Origin: Pyrenophora tritici-repentis
Lineage: Eukaryota; Ascomycota; Dothideomycetes; Pleosporales; Pleosporaceae
Direction: 5' to 3'
Assembly: GCF_003171515.1 (NCBI RefSeq)
Contig: NC_089390.1
Coordinates: forward strand, 4,030,001-4,094,000
DNA: 64,000 nt
Part shown: piece after piece, positions 11,214 to 22,054 of the stretch
Layout: every line of letters begins with the position of its first letter
How positions within the stretch are numbered: position 1 is the stretch's first letter
The notes under the pieces: generated by a model
What the model was told of the DNA's origin: nothing
The model's database searches: none
Seen by the model: only the letters and a program-made list of their open reading frames with translations
Translations under genes and position numbers: made by a program

Positions 11214-12473
11214 CTAGTATTTCGATACACGCCACGTCTCCAGCTCGCTCATACTAGTCTCCTCAACTCCTCTTGTCATCGCCAGATCCCTCTCCCAAAC
11301 ACCCTTCACGATCCTCCATTCTGCAACCCAATACTCATAGTCTTCAACCACATTCCAAGCGAGCCACATTCCACCCCTCACACCGACACTCTCTATGTAC
11401 TCCGCATCCAATCCCTCTCCATCGGTGGAGAATGTAGTGTCTAGTCCCTCCACGTAATCGACCAAGTCGTACTGCTCAAGATCCCAACTAGTGCATGGCG
11501 TGAACAACTCGTGCTTGACAAAGAGATCAGCCTGGTGGGGTGCCCATGCCCAGTTATCGGGCTCGGGAGAGAGCGCGTAGTACCCCAATGCGTGACGTCC
11601 ATCGTAGTAGAAATGCGGCAGGAAGATGACGTTCATCTCAATGTCGCCACGCCTCTCCTTGTACTGAGCGTTCACGATACCGCCATTGAGCTTTGGAAGA
11701 GGGTCCCTGGGGCGTAAATTGGGGAGATGATTGACGGCAGAACTGAAGTTGATGGCAGGCATGTTCTTCTCGGCGATGCGAATGATGGCCAGACAAATCG
11801 CTGGATTGAAGGTACTAGTTTTGTAGATCTCGCGCTCGTACTTGGCGACTGACGAGGGAGGCATGGGCATGTCGAAGTTGTTGTAATTGATTCCTTGAGG
11901 GCCCCAGCGGCCTTGTGGGGGATTGATCCCAGAGCCTGTTGCTTCGTCCTCGTCCTCGTCTGACCACGGTGTGCAGCTTGGAGATGAAGATTCGCGCAGG
12001 CTGAAGTCGCTTAGGCTGTAGTCGGATGGTGACAGCGGAGTGAAGTCATCAGGACTGAACTTGGCGATTTGCTCGAGGTAGTGCGCTACGCCTATGCTTC
12101 GCATCGAGGGACCGAGCTCTACGCTGTTTACGATGATGTTGTCCTCAGGCTCCTCATCGTCTTGAGACTCGTCATCGTACAGGATCTGGCCAGGAACCTC
12201 AGGCTCCTCATCGTACAGGAGATCGTCATCGTACAGGAGCTCGCAATCAACCTCAGGCTCCTCATCGTCCTCGTCATGGTACAAGTTGAATGGGTAGGGG
12301 GTCAAGACTCGTGTATGCAGAGGCGTAAACTGAAGGCGTAGTGATGAGGATGTAGCTGGCTCCGCAATTGGTTTGGCTGTGCGCGGCGTCCACTTGGGCG
12401 GCTTCTTGACACCATTTCGGGAGGAGGATACGGGTCGGAGGGTTGCCTTTGGGCGTCTGCTTGACTGGAACAT
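11214..12473 (-). CDS. Hypothetical protein with acidic DDEEPEV repeats
   Basis: A single exon of 419 aa starts at ATG 12473. Residues 1-50 are basic and Ser/Pro-rich. Residues 65-112 form an acidic repeat region built from variants of DDEEPEVDCELLYDDD, YDEEPEV and DDEEPEDN. Residues 140-190 are Ser/Pro-rich. The C-terminal 210 residues look folded and aromatic-rich (HFYYDGRHALGYYALS, NWAWAPHQADLFVKHE, GGMWLAWNVVEDYEYW), ending RVSKY. I do not recognise the family. No signal peptide or membrane segment is present. It lies tandem with RIX1 on the same strand, 278 bases away, which says little about function in a fungus. Confidence 0.7.
   Translation of the reverse strand: MFQSSRRPKATLRPVSSSRNGVKKPPKWTPRTAKPIAEPATSSSLRLQFTPLHTRVLTPYPFNLYHDEDDEEPEVDCELLYDDDLLYDEEPEVPGQILYDDESQDDEEPEDNIIVNSVELGPSMRSIGVAHYLEQIAKFSPDDFTPLSPSDYSLSDFSLRESSSPSCTPWSDEDEDEATGSGINPPQGRWGPQGINYNNFDMPMPPSSVAKYEREIYKTSTFNPAICLAIIRIAEKNMPAINFSSAVNHLPNLRPRDPLPKLNGGIVNAQYKERRGDIEMNVIFLPHFYYDGRHALGYYALSPEPDNWAWAPHQADLFVKHELFTPCTSWDLEQYDLVDYVEGLDTTFSTDGEGLDAEYIESVGVRGGMWLAWNVVEDYEYWVAEWRIVKGVWERDLAMTRGVEETSMSELETWRVSKY
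12138..12281 (-). repeat. In-frame degenerate repeat coding acidic DEEPE units
   Basis: On the plus strand the unit CTCAGGCTCCTCATCGT recurs three times with ATCGTACAGGA units between. All length differences keep the reading frame of the host gene. This suggests repeat gain and loss in a linker region. Confidence 0.6.
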
Positions 12474-12751
12474 GTTGGAAAGTAAGGTGTTGAGTTCGTG
12501 GATGCAGATGGTCTGACTGAATAAGTTTGTTGGAAAGATTGTGGCAGAATGTTAGAGTCTGCTGGAGGATTTTGAGCTGTAGGCTAGAACCAGGAGATCG
12601 GCGTGGCCATTGTGGGGGTGGTGAAAGTAAGTATGGTGAAAGTGAGTGTGAGTACTAGGGTCTGTGCGCGCTACGTGCGTTTGCTATTCACCACTTCACA
12701 GAATAATGGCAAGTTTGGTAGACAATAGAAATCTCATTATTACAACAATAT

Positions 12752-15169
12752 CTAATCCGACTCATCATCCGTATCCTGACCAAGCACGAGAGAAATCTTG
12801 TCATCGTCACTGTCATCGTCCAGGCCGCCTTCACATGGTACGGGTAGCTCGGGAGCTGCAGAGGCGGTGCTGGTAGCCGTGAAATCTGAAGTGGCTGATA
12901 TACCTGAAGTGATGGGACGATGGTTTAGAGAAGCATCGTGTGCTAAGACAGGCGAGATTGGGTGCGTCGTGCCGTGTTCGGCCTCGCCTGTTTTTGCACG
13001 CTTGGAAGGTGAAAGAGGACCTTCATCGCCCATCGGCCGCTTCACGTCAGCAAACATAGTAGGTTCCGATATCATCGGGCGTTGCGCCATGCTTGACTGA
13101 GGAAGTGGTCGCGATGGAGTATTTGCTGCTGGGCCAGCCGCTAGAGCATCTGTCACAGCAAAGTCTCTTACTATAGTCCCCGTCTGCCCAGCGGTCTCTA
13201 GTAAGTCGTCTAGCTCTTGCCCCACACAGTGCTCATCCGCGTGCTTAATGCTATGCTCTTCTTCCTCACTCTCTTCTTCGTCATCCACATCTTCGTCCTC
13301 GGCTTCGTCGATTTCCAGTTCCTGGCCTCCTAGCCGAATAACAGGCATTCTCGGCCTAAGCATACCCTCAATCTCCATCTCAACAGGATAGGATCGAGCT
13401 ATAAGCGGTAATACACTGGCTGACGGCTTGCCAAATCTCTTGCTTGGGGGCGGATTAAGAACGCTAGCTAACATGGCTTCCTTGTGCTGGATGAGGACAG
13501 CCGTGCGATCTAGACGAGCTCGCATCGAGTCTGACAGGTACTGGGCGCGTATGTTGGAGAGTAATGTGGGAAGGAGATCATAGGCAGCTTCCTTGAGACC
13601 AGACAAGCCAGCGGTGGGGTCACTGATAGCCTTTGAAGCACTCAAGAAGCTATCCGCATTTGCAGTTGTCTGGGGTTGACTATTCCCGTTTGTCTTTGTT
13701 TGTGTAGTGTTATGCTGCGCTGGCGCCGTAGCAATCTCAGAGGGAAGCAGATCGTCACAACAGAGCCGGATGAGGGGTACAAGGGAGTCGATAGTTGCCT
13801 TAGGTAGCGCGATTCCCGACCTTTTGAGTAGGGAAGCGACAACCGTGTAACACGTCGTCCTGATCTGTGCCACATTCTTTTCTGCTCCAAACACCCAGAC
13901 GACCTGATCGATGACAATGGGATCAAGTGCCAATGTGCTTGCCTGAGACCTGTCTGCCAGCGCCAGAAGCAGCTTCATCGCCGCAATGTGCACGTCCGGT
14001 AGTAGTAACCAAAGAGCTTCACGCTCGTCTTTGCTGACTTGAATATTCAGCCTAACGGTGTTCTGGAAGCTCTTGCTCGACGAGGCAGGGATGGTGAGTG
14101 ATAGCACTCTTGAGATCAAGTCCATTACCATGGCGATATTTAGGTATATGGGGCCCGCTGTGGGCGTGCCAAGGTACTCTGTTATGAGGTTAAGAAGTCC
14201 CTTCAGACGTTCGCCCCCAGCAAAGATGCCAGACCATGGTGGCAGATGATTGTTAGGCTCCAGATCCTGCACCTCGTCCTCGAGCGTGTGGCCATTTGCT
14301 AGAGGTGATTCACGGGTAGTAGGCTGCCAGTCTTCCAATACAGCACGGAACACATGGTCTGCAGTCTGATGGGCATTGTTGACAAGAGCTTTCAGGGATT
14401 TCATCCACTCCTCGCTCGATGTCCCCTTGGGCGCACAACAAGACAATTGAACGTAGAGCTCGCGCGCCGCCATTATGATTTCAGAAGACGTCGTATATCT
14501 AGTTCCAGGAATCTGTTCCGGGCTAATCTTGTTGGATGGTGTGGGCGCAATAAGACGTGCTAGAAGCGGATGGAGCTGCTTAAGGTAGGACCGGAAGATG
14601 GTAGGGTGTCGGGGCAATAGCTCGTTGAGGCATTCAAGGATGGTTTGCAAGAGAGCTGTTGGAGTTGATGTTGCATTCGCCATGTGCAAGCTAGATTGGA
14701 TAAAGCTTGGCAAAGAAGGGGTGGTGATCTCGCGGACTAGAGTTGGATATTCTCTGGTGAGGAAGAAAATGCGCGTCAGGGTGATGATGCACAGTTTCTT
14801 TGAAGACGGAGGATCTGGTTTATTCAAGAAACCCAAAAGCCCGCGAACCCATGGTAAGCTCTTCTGCAGTGTCTCCCATCCCCCGACTTCGATTGTTGCT
14901 TTGATTAAGACTATAGCACACCATCTTCCCTGGGGGGTGCGGTCCTGCAGCAGTGTCGAGAGTAAGGTCCGGAATTTGTGAATTGCTACGGACGCTTCTG
15001 AAGAAGTCGCCTTGGTGCCGGAAGCCTGAGGTGAAGAGAGAAGAGTTCTGCAGTTTGCCAAGGCCGATGCGATGGCCGGCACGTGCTGAGGAAGTTGCGA
15101 TGTTGGTGTGGAGGAGATGCGGAAGCTGAGAGCTCGCAGCGTGGCCAGTTCCGAGATGATTGGAGCCAT
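12752..15169 (-). CDS. RIX1: Pre-rRNA-processing protein Rix1 (PELP1 family)
   Basis: An uninterrupted 805-aa frame starts at ATG 15169. Rix1 is a scaffold of the Rix1-Ipi1-Ipi3 complex, which acts with the AAA ATPase Rea1 in nucleolar and nucleoplasmic maturation of the 60S subunit and in ITS2 processing. The N-terminal block LPQHVPAIASALANCRTLLS and the following helical repeats (GRWCAIVLIKATIEVGGWET, SLPWVRGLLGFL) match the RIX1 domain. An acidic run lies at about 619-638 and a basic SPSKRAKTG patch, probably nuclear targeting, at about 720-728. The C-terminus is again acidic (DDDSDDDKISLVLGQDTDDE). This layout is shared with Rix1/PELP1 proteins. It is divergent from the Ypp1-like gene. 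Confidence 0.9.
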   Translation of the reverse strand: MAPIISELATLRALSFRISSTPTSQLPQHVPAIASALANCRTLLSSPQASGTKATSSEASVAIHKFRTLLSTLLQDRTPQGRWCAIVLIKATIEVGGWETLQKSLPWVRGLLGFLNKPDPPSSKKLCIITLTRIFFLTREYPTLVREITTPSLPSFIQSSLHMANATSTPTALLQTILECLNELLPRHPTIFRSYLKQLHPLLARLIAPTPSNKISPEQIPGTRYTTSSEIIMAARELYVQLSCCAPKGTSSEEWMKSLKALVNNAHQTADHVFRAVLEDWQPTTRESPLANGHTLEDEVQDLEPNNHLPPWSGIFAGGERLKGLLNLITEYLGTPTAGPIYLNIAMVMDLISRVLSLTIPASSSKSFQNTVRLNIQVSKDEREALWLLLPDVHIAAMKLLLALADRSQASTLALDPIVIDQVVWVFGAEKNVAQIRTTCYTVVASLLKRSGIALPKATIDSLVPLIRLCCDDLLPSEIATAPAQHNTTQTKTNGNSQPQTTANADSFLSASKAISDPTAGLSGLKEAAYDLLPTLLSNIRAQYLSDSMRARLDRTAVLIQHKEAMLASVLNPPPSKRFGKPSASVLPLIARSYPVEMEIEGMLRPRMPVIRLGGQELEIDEAEDEDVDDEEESEEEEHSIKHADEHCVGQELDDLLETAGQTGTIVRDFAVTDALAAGPAANTPSRPLPQSSMAQRPMISEPTMFADVKRPMGDEGPLSPSKRAKTGEAEHGTTHPISPVLAHDASLNHRPITSGISATSDFTATSTASAAPELPVPCEGGLDDDSDDDKISLVLGQDTDDESD

Positions 15170-15486
15170 GTTGTTATTTGTATGTATTCCTGGGAACCCT
15201 AGGCTTCAATGCAGGGCCAATCTGGGCTGCGACGAAAAATAATCGTAGTAGTTATGGACAGTACAAAAAAGTTGAGCCGGGCAGAGCTCGGAGGCGGCGT
15301 CGGGCCGGGCGGCGCTAAGCAGGCATGGATGCAGCGGCCAAGGGGGGTGGTGGGTCCGAATTGTTGCGGGCGGTCAGTGACATGAATACGGGCATGTTCG
15401 TCGTCGTCGGATTTGCTATTATTTCTTGAACATGAATCTACATGTTTTGCGACTTTGCGTAGTGCCAAAGGCATATCTTTAAGAAG
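15170..15486. promoter_or_regulatory. Divergent intergenic region RIX1 / Ypp1-like gene
   Basis: These 317 bases lie between two outward-facing start codons and should serve as promoter for both. No specific element was identified with confidence. Confidence 0.4.
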
Positions 15487-18400
15487 ATGGTGGTAGGTTA
15501 CGGGTCAGCTCAGTCTTGCCCCAAGGCATGCTCGAGCAACGTCATTCTGCGCCTTCTAGGAGCTCACATCTACACAGAACACGGGCGAGAGCGACAAGGC
15601 CAAGCGCTACATACAGCAATTGGACGAGGCAAGATGCGCCGGACGATGGGCAGACGTGCCCGAGCTGTGCAGAAAGGTAGAGAAGCATGCGCCGCACCGA
15701 CGATGTGAGCCACACCTTTTTCCTCTGAAATCCATGTGTATCTCGACTTTTTGGGTGGTGTTGGAGGGCTAATGTGAGTGCCAGGCCTCACCCTCACAGC
15801 GCGTTCCGAGGCCCAGGTGGCGGCGTATAGTGGACAGCGGCCCTCGACGGCCTCATCGACAAAGTCAACGGGCGCCTTGTCCCAGATTATCCCGCCATTG
15901 CTCACAGCCATGGACGAGGGAGACACGCCGGCCCAGGACGCCTTCCAGGCAAACGTCTGCCTGGGCTGGGTTCATTACGTGTCTGAAGAGCCTGGCCTGG
16001 CAGCTGCGCGACTTCCGGGAGACTTTGGGGCAGTCGCGACCCAGCTGTTGGCAGAGGCAGGAGGCGCCTTGAGCGGCTGGTCGAGAGTCTGTCTGGTCAA
16101 GGGCACCTACCTCAAAGGTACGTACATGGACATGGACATGGACATGGACATACATGTACCATGACGCATGCTATTTGAATTTACATGTTCAACGTTGACC
16201 CTCGTCCAAGGTTCCTCTCTCGAAAAGACGGGTGCAGTCGACGAGGCCGTTGAGACGTACTCATCCATAGTGCCCTGGCTGACGACGGCCACAACGCCGA
16301 CGACCGAGTCGATGCAGTTCAAACTATGGGGCGAACACTCGCTCGTGCGCCTCTGCCAGCTGTCGGACCAGTCAACTATAACGGGCGAAAACATCAACGC
16401 CTCGGAAGCCCTACGTACCTACCGCTACTGGGCCAAGTTCTGGGATGCCACATCCAAGAGCGGCGCATCCGACACCACCACTGCCACCGCATCACGACAC
16501 CGTCGACTCGCATGGAAGGCATACTACGACTCGCTTTCCACCATCCTCCGCCACGACCTCGCCTACGAGCCCGACTCGACGCCCATTGTCCAGGAAAACC
16601 CAAAGCCAAATGCCCAGTCGGACACGCGCCTGCGTCAGCGAGCTGAGCTGAAGCGCGTCGAGACCGTTTATGAGAGTCTACTGGTCAAGGAGACCAACTT
16701 TCCAAAGGCCAGCGAAACAAATCACGAGGTTGAGGCATGGGTCGACGCCGTCATGGACAACTGGCGCCTCCTCTGCGGCCCCACGTGGAGTGACGACGAC
16801 CTCGGCGAAGGCGGCAAGGAGGGCGTTGCACGAAGTGTGCTCGACATCCTGTACCGAGCAGCTACCAAGACCTACCACTCGACCCAAATTCTGCGTCATC
16901 TCTTCGTCGTCCACGCATCGCTGGCCGAGCCTGAGCTGGCATACAAAGCTTACGATTCCTACGTTGAGATCATCACGCGGAATAAGGATCGATCGGAGAA
17001 GTCGGGAGAAGTCGAGCTAGGCATTGACGACGATAGCACCGTCTTGAGAACTTCGGCCGAAGCCATCAGGATGCTTTGTCGATGGGGATCCAGAAAGGAA
17101 GCCGAGAAGGCGCTTGAAATTAGCCACACCATCGAGCACTGGGTCGAACAGATAGAGCATCTTCGGTCCGCTTCCGATGCAGCCCCAGTAGTCTCTGCTG
17201 AGACAGTCGTCGAGCCCACAGCATTAGCCGCTGCATACTGTGCCATCGGTATCGGCCAAGCTCACTGGGCCCGCCTCACTTACGACGTCGAAACACGGGC
17301 GACCATCCAGGCCAAGGCGATACAATACCTCCGCAAGTCACTCTCGCCCACTTTCGGCGATGAAAACAATGTAGAAACACTCTATGCGTTGGCGTTGGTG
17401 CTGGCTGAGACCCGAGATATACCGGGCGCTATCAAAATCGCAAAACGCGCCCTTTCCCCAGCCACCAGAGGAACAACTGTCAGTGCTGACGGTGTCATTT
17501 CTGGTGGAATCATCACCGAGTACGGACGAGAGCGTAAGCTTATTCCTGTATGGCACCTTCTTGCTTTGCTATTGACCTCGCGCTCCGACTTCGCTGCTGC
17601 AGAGAAGGCTTGTGAAGCTGCCTTCGAACAGTTCGGCAACCCTGTCATCCTCTTTGGTCGCGGCGACTCAGGCGCGTATCGTAGCGAACACCTCAATGCC
17701 GCTACTAGTCAAGATGGCCTCGGACTAGGTGTCGTTGATCGCATGGAGCGGTTTGAGAAGAGCAATGTATTGCAGATTAAGATGACGCAATTAACTCTAC
17801 TCGAAGTCACCGATGGTGTCATTGCCGCCGTAGATGGGTGTGATGAACTTCTCGCCTTGTATGGCAGATTGTTTGGTGACCCAGCGACCGAGACGGTCAA
17901 GCCAGTCCCTGCGTCTACGGCGCTGGCTCCCCCAAAAAGCGCCATGGGAACTACTCGTGGAAGCATATTTCGCGGTAGAGGCTCGGTGCGGACAACACAA
18001 CAAGACAACAAGGCTCGCAATGAATCCGTAATCAGCTCCGGAACAGCCATGACACAACCAGAAATCCAAGTCACAAACGACGACGGGGCTGATGCTAATG
18101 GTCATCACCGACATAAGCTCTTCCATCATCACAATCAAGATGACAGCCAGGCAGGAATGAAGAGATCCCCGAGCAAACTCCGAAAGCGCTCGGCTAGTCT
18201 CCAAGGAGCCACCATCCCAGAAGCTCACCAGGCGTCGGACGTACCTCCGCTTCCAGGAACTGTCACAAATGGCACACGAACACGCAGCAGCACTGTGAAT
18301 TCAAGAACTGGTCGGGGAATCTCCATTCCTAGGTCTACAAGGAAGTCTGTCGAAAGCGGCGATAGACCTTTACGGCCGGTTGCACATAACTTGGATCATT

Positions 18401-19313
18401 CTTCTCCACCGCTCGGTCACGACGAACAACCCCCAAAACAGGATACCCGCTTGCCCTCGCGCATACCACATGCAGATCACATACCCCCAGATCCCCACTT
18501 TTCCAAGCTTCAAGAACGCAGGCAAAAGGTGTCATTGCTAGTCAGTATATGGATCTTCATATCCAGGCTGTACGCAAGGGCACACATGTATCAAGATGCC
18601 AGAGAGGCTGTCACTGAGGCTCTCAAACTGGTCGAGACGTTTGAGGCAGAGGTTTGCCTCGAATCATCTACGGCCAAAGCTCTTTCAGACGAAGGGTGGG
18701 GAGGCGGTAAAAGTGTGGAGGAGCTGTGGGCTGATGTCTTCGCTGCTGTGAGCTACTATATCTATGATTGCAGTACTTTCGCTAACTTGTATCTCAGCGT
18801 GGAGAACTTCTGGTCGCACAGTCGTTGGCTCACGAAGGACGTGTAGACTTTGAGCGTGCCCTTCAGCATTTCCCCGACCACCCAGAGGCAATTGTGGGTC
18901 TTTCGAATATCCTTCTGGATATATACTCTGAAGCAATACCACTCGAGCCCAACAGCTTCGCAGATGCGTTGTCCCCAACTCTACCACCGTCGGTTTCGTC
19001 TACTCAAGCGAGCGCTTCGATCCCGAAGATACATAATCTAACCTCACATACCCCATCGGTCGAAAATCAGCTCTCTCCACCTGAACTCGATAGACTTACG
19101 GCACGCGATCGTGCATTCGGTCTGCTGTCCACACTCACCAAGCTTGGTGCTGGCTGGGACTACTCTGAGGCCTGGTATGCGTTAGCGCGGGCATATGAAG
19201 AAAGTGGCCAAATTGACAAGACTCGGGATGTACTTTGGTGGTGCGTAGAGCTAGAGGACACGCATCCAGTGCGAAGCTGGAAGACTGTTACTACCGGTGG
19301 GTTCGTATTGTAA
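15487..19313 (+). CDS. YPP1: Ypp1-like TPR protein (cargo transport / PI4-kinase scaffold)
   Basis: Five exons (15487-15492, 15578-15704, 15785-16117, 16211-18747, 18798-19313) encode 1172 aa. All phases match; the 6-nt first exon is inferred, because the frame of exon 2 has a stop just upstream and no ATG. Family blocks include AKRYIQQLDEARCAGRW near the N-terminus, CLTLTARSEAQ across junction 2, KGSSLEKTGAVDEAVETYSS, and HFPDHPEAIVGLSNILLDIY near the end. These are tetratricopeptide helices. In yeast, Ypp1 works with Efr3 to recruit the PI4-kinase Stt4 to the plasma membrane and affects endocytosis; this protein is a filamentous-fungal homologue with a long Ser/Pro/His-rich insert (about residues 720-920). 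It is cytosolic, with no membrane segment. Confidence 0.85.
16124..16151 (+). repeat. Hexanucleotide microsatellite (ACATGG)n inside an intron
   Basis: Four ACATGG units plus a partial copy lie in the third intron (16118-16210) of the Ypp1-like gene. If that intron were retained, the repeat would read as Met-Asp units and meet a TGA at 16162. Confidence 0.85.
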
Positions 19314-21205
19314 TGTTGCAGGACGATAACTGCGTCGATATGGCAGATGCATAGACCAAGCAATACCAGTTAGGTTTATCAGCAGTTTTTTCCTCTCGTC
19401 TACCCCTTTTACCTTGACGCCGAATTCCATGTCTCCTCAAAGGAGATTCAACAAACAAACCATGCTGAACCGTGTTTCATGACGACAACACAAATCTCCC
19501 GTAGTAAACGCAAAGTCAGGGAAAGCACTATCCCCATATATTGTTTATCAGTATTGCAGTCTCCGGGCTTCTCTACACAGTCGGTGACCCTATCGGATAC
19601 GGGTTCGACTTGACCCGACTGAGAGTCTATTGCCTGCACGTCTCGACCCAGGCTCTACGTGCTTGAACTGGTAGCGCATGGTATAGAGGCCACATCATGT
19701 CCTCACATACAGCAATAGTGTAATGTTCGAATTCGGATGTCGTTGGAGAAGTAATTCTGAGATCATATGTGACAGTGATGTTATCCTCGGACATGATCCT
19801 CCAGTAACCTGTGGTGCAATGCTCGAGATAATGTGATTTCATGTAGTAGTGTCGCACATGTCGACCTTCATAGGCTAACACAAGGGTGGGTAATGCTCTC
19901 TAAAGTGATTAGCTGATGATTAGCTGAATCCATCGGAATGGCTCCAGGATCGCCTTGATCTGATCGCGATGCGTCGAAGTGGCCACAGTGGGACCGGTAG
20001 GCGAGGTGCGCTGATCTAGACTGTCCGGTGCAAACTTAGCGAGTTGATTCGGTAGTCCAGGGCCTGGCATGTTGGTCGGTTGAAGCTTCGATTTGTTTTG
20101 AAGATCCGCTACTGGTGGAGGGAAATCACTCAGATTAGTTGAGAAGCATTTGATGTTGTTTTTTGACCTATTGTTCTCAAGTAGCGAGCTTGTGTTGCTA
20201 CATTGTTGCATTGACCTGCAATCGTCCTGCGTCGCAACCCAATGCAGGCCCACAAACTAGTCTTCACTGACATTCAATGAAAGTCTAATTCCATTAGATG
20301 TTGAGAGCGATTGAGACTTGACGTCCTAGTGAAGTCAAATCCTGTGAAGAGAAGATGGACTTCATGGCAAGGCAAAGTGAAGTGGGGAGGATGCGGCCCG
20401 TGCCAGATTAGCTGGTGACCTAGCGTCGACCCTGCGTCAGCTCCAGCTGTAATCCAGTGCCTTGATGGCCTACGCCATTTCAGACCATAATCTCAACCCT
20501 CGATTTGCTTGACGTAAATGCCGCGATGCTGTCATTCTTTCTGTCCTTGACCCCGCACTAGATGCCCGCCCTCGGCCATCACAGCCACATTGACACGGGC
20601 ATTGCGCGGAGTCCGAAACGACGCATACGCACAAGGCCCACTCACAATGCACGCTGAAGTCACGCCACTTTACCAGAGCCATTCACACACAGCCACGGGG
20701 CGCATATTGGGGCTCGCGCATGGCTGACCGCGCAAGTCAACTGTGGTGCACCTCCCTTGGCTTCGTTGTGTAAACAATCGTGACTTCCAAGCCGGATCTC
20801 GGCATAACGCAGTGTGTGGACACCAAGTAACGGTGAAGCCACAATCAGTTGTTCGTAGACGTAAGTTGCGTTGAGCTCATGTCGTCTTGAAGCTGTGGCG
20901 TGTTCTGGATGTATGTACGAGATGTTTGCTGGCTTGGCATGATAGACCGCTACTACCAACGAGTCTGGCTTGCGGATCCGTGCACCTGCTAGTGAGACCA
21001 CCTACCTCACCTTTGGCATCGGAAAGAACAGACGTCCGCTGTCCACTTCAATTCGTAAGTTAGTGCGGGGCTGCTGAAGCTCGGCCCCTAGTTACCTCAG
21101 TATAAAACTCACAGCTTCCTCACTTCTCTCTTCAACCTCTCCACTTGCTCTCAATCCAACCCACGTCTCTCAATTTCACCCCATACCCCTTCATAGTCAA
21201 TCAAG
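19314..21205. other. Gene-poor interval with one doubtful small gene
   Basis: About 1.9 kb separates the Ypp1-like gene from the CVNH gene. Apart from the doubtful minus-strand model at 19627-20070, only short overlapping ORFs exist. A short hairpin CGGGTTCGACTTGACCCG lies near 19600 and is not part of a tRNA cloverleaf that I can draw. The right end carries the promoter and pyrimidine-rich leader of the CVNH gene. Confidence 0.45.
19627..20070 (-). CDS. Doubtful small hypothetical gene
   Basis: A minus-strand frame ending at 19627 contains an aromatic-rich segment (YEGRHVRHYYMKSHYLEHC, CEDMMWPLYHALPVQ). It is closed upstream by a TAG that forms a plausible TTTAG acceptor at 19900 behind two CTAAT branch-like motifs. 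A possible first exon starts at ATG 20070 (MPGPGLPNQLAKFAPD) and could splice in phase at a weak GTGGCC donor at 19978. The resulting 119-aa protein has no recognised domain. The splice donor is poor, so this could be noise. Confidence 0.25.
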
Positions 21206-21632
21206 ATGACCTTCTACCATACCGCCGAGAACATCCGCATCGACGACGGTCACGTTCTCAGGGCTCGCCTCCAGACTGCCGACGGCGAATGGAACGACTC
21301 CGAGATCGATCTCAACCAACATGTTGGAAACGACAACGGTGAGCCACTCTTTACACTCCCACACACATGGTGTCAGCGCTGAAAGACCCAGGACACTTCT
21401 GTTGGGACGGCGAGAACTTCTCTCACTCAGCTGAAAACATCCATTTCGCACTCGAGGGAGATGGCGACGTTCCTGTTCTTCGCGCTACACTCATGGACGC
21501 CGAAGGCAACAGCCAGGAGCGCGACCTCAATTTGGGTGAGCGCATCAGCAACGAGAACGGCAACTTCCAGTTTGGTACGTACTCGCGACTTGTTCTTGTG
21601 TAATTGTCCGTCTAACATTGTAACCAGCATAG
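21206..21632 (+). CDS. Cyanovirin-N homology (CVNH) lectin
   Basis: Three exons (21206-21338, 21392-21574, 21628-21632) give 106 aa, the normal size of a single-domain fungal CVNH protein. The two internal repeats of the fold are visible. The first is MTFYHTAENIRIDDGHVLRA to IDLNQHVGNDNG. The second is HFCWDGENFSHSAENIHFAL to DLNLGERISNENGNFQF. CVNH proteins bind high-mannose or related glycans. Fungal members have no signal peptide, as here, and are usually cytosolic. Junction 1 restores NDNG-HFCW in frame. The last exon would hold just two coding bases plus the stop; if that intron is not removed, the frame instead runs on 9 codons to the TAA at 21601. The gene stands alone. Confidence 0.88.
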
Positions 21633-22054
21633 AGCTTGCCTGTGAAGGACGACGGTAGTTGAGAGTTACGATCCAGTCTCAAGACAATGACTGAGATACG
21701 TGATGGACTATGTAGGTTAGCATAGGTTCGATTAGCCTAACGATTCACATGAATAAAAAAAATAGAACAAATTCTTAATAAGTATTGGAACAAGGTCCCT
21801 CTAGTAGTATGACTACTATGGATAACCGAGTGGGAGGAGGGATAAGGCGGGGTGGCTGCAACGTATTGTATTGACTATCGTGTTGAGTGTCTCTCAGACT
21901 TTTGCTGTTGTGGTGGGTGCTATTGCCCACCGGGCAGTGCCTGCCACACCAGCACATCACGTGACTCTCAATCACCTTCTACCCTGGACTGAACCCAGAT
22001 ATTCTCAACAATAAGATATTTTATACTCTCTTTCTCTATCTATACTATGAGCAA
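21633..22054. other. Intergenic, no supported gene
   Basis: This is the 3' flank of the CVNH gene and the 3' side of the kinase-like pseudogene. It includes an A-rich run near 21755. Nothing else was recognised. Confidence 0.5.

Noticed and set aside
19590..19625. GGTTCGA-like motif suggesting a tRNA T-loop
   Set aside because: The surrounding bases form a simple hairpin, and no acceptor stem or anticodon arm can be drawn.
20470..21001. Two overlapping minus-strand ORFs before the CVNH gene
   Set aside because: Different frames, Cys/Arg-rich low-complexity translation and no splice joining them; they sit in the CVNH promoter region.
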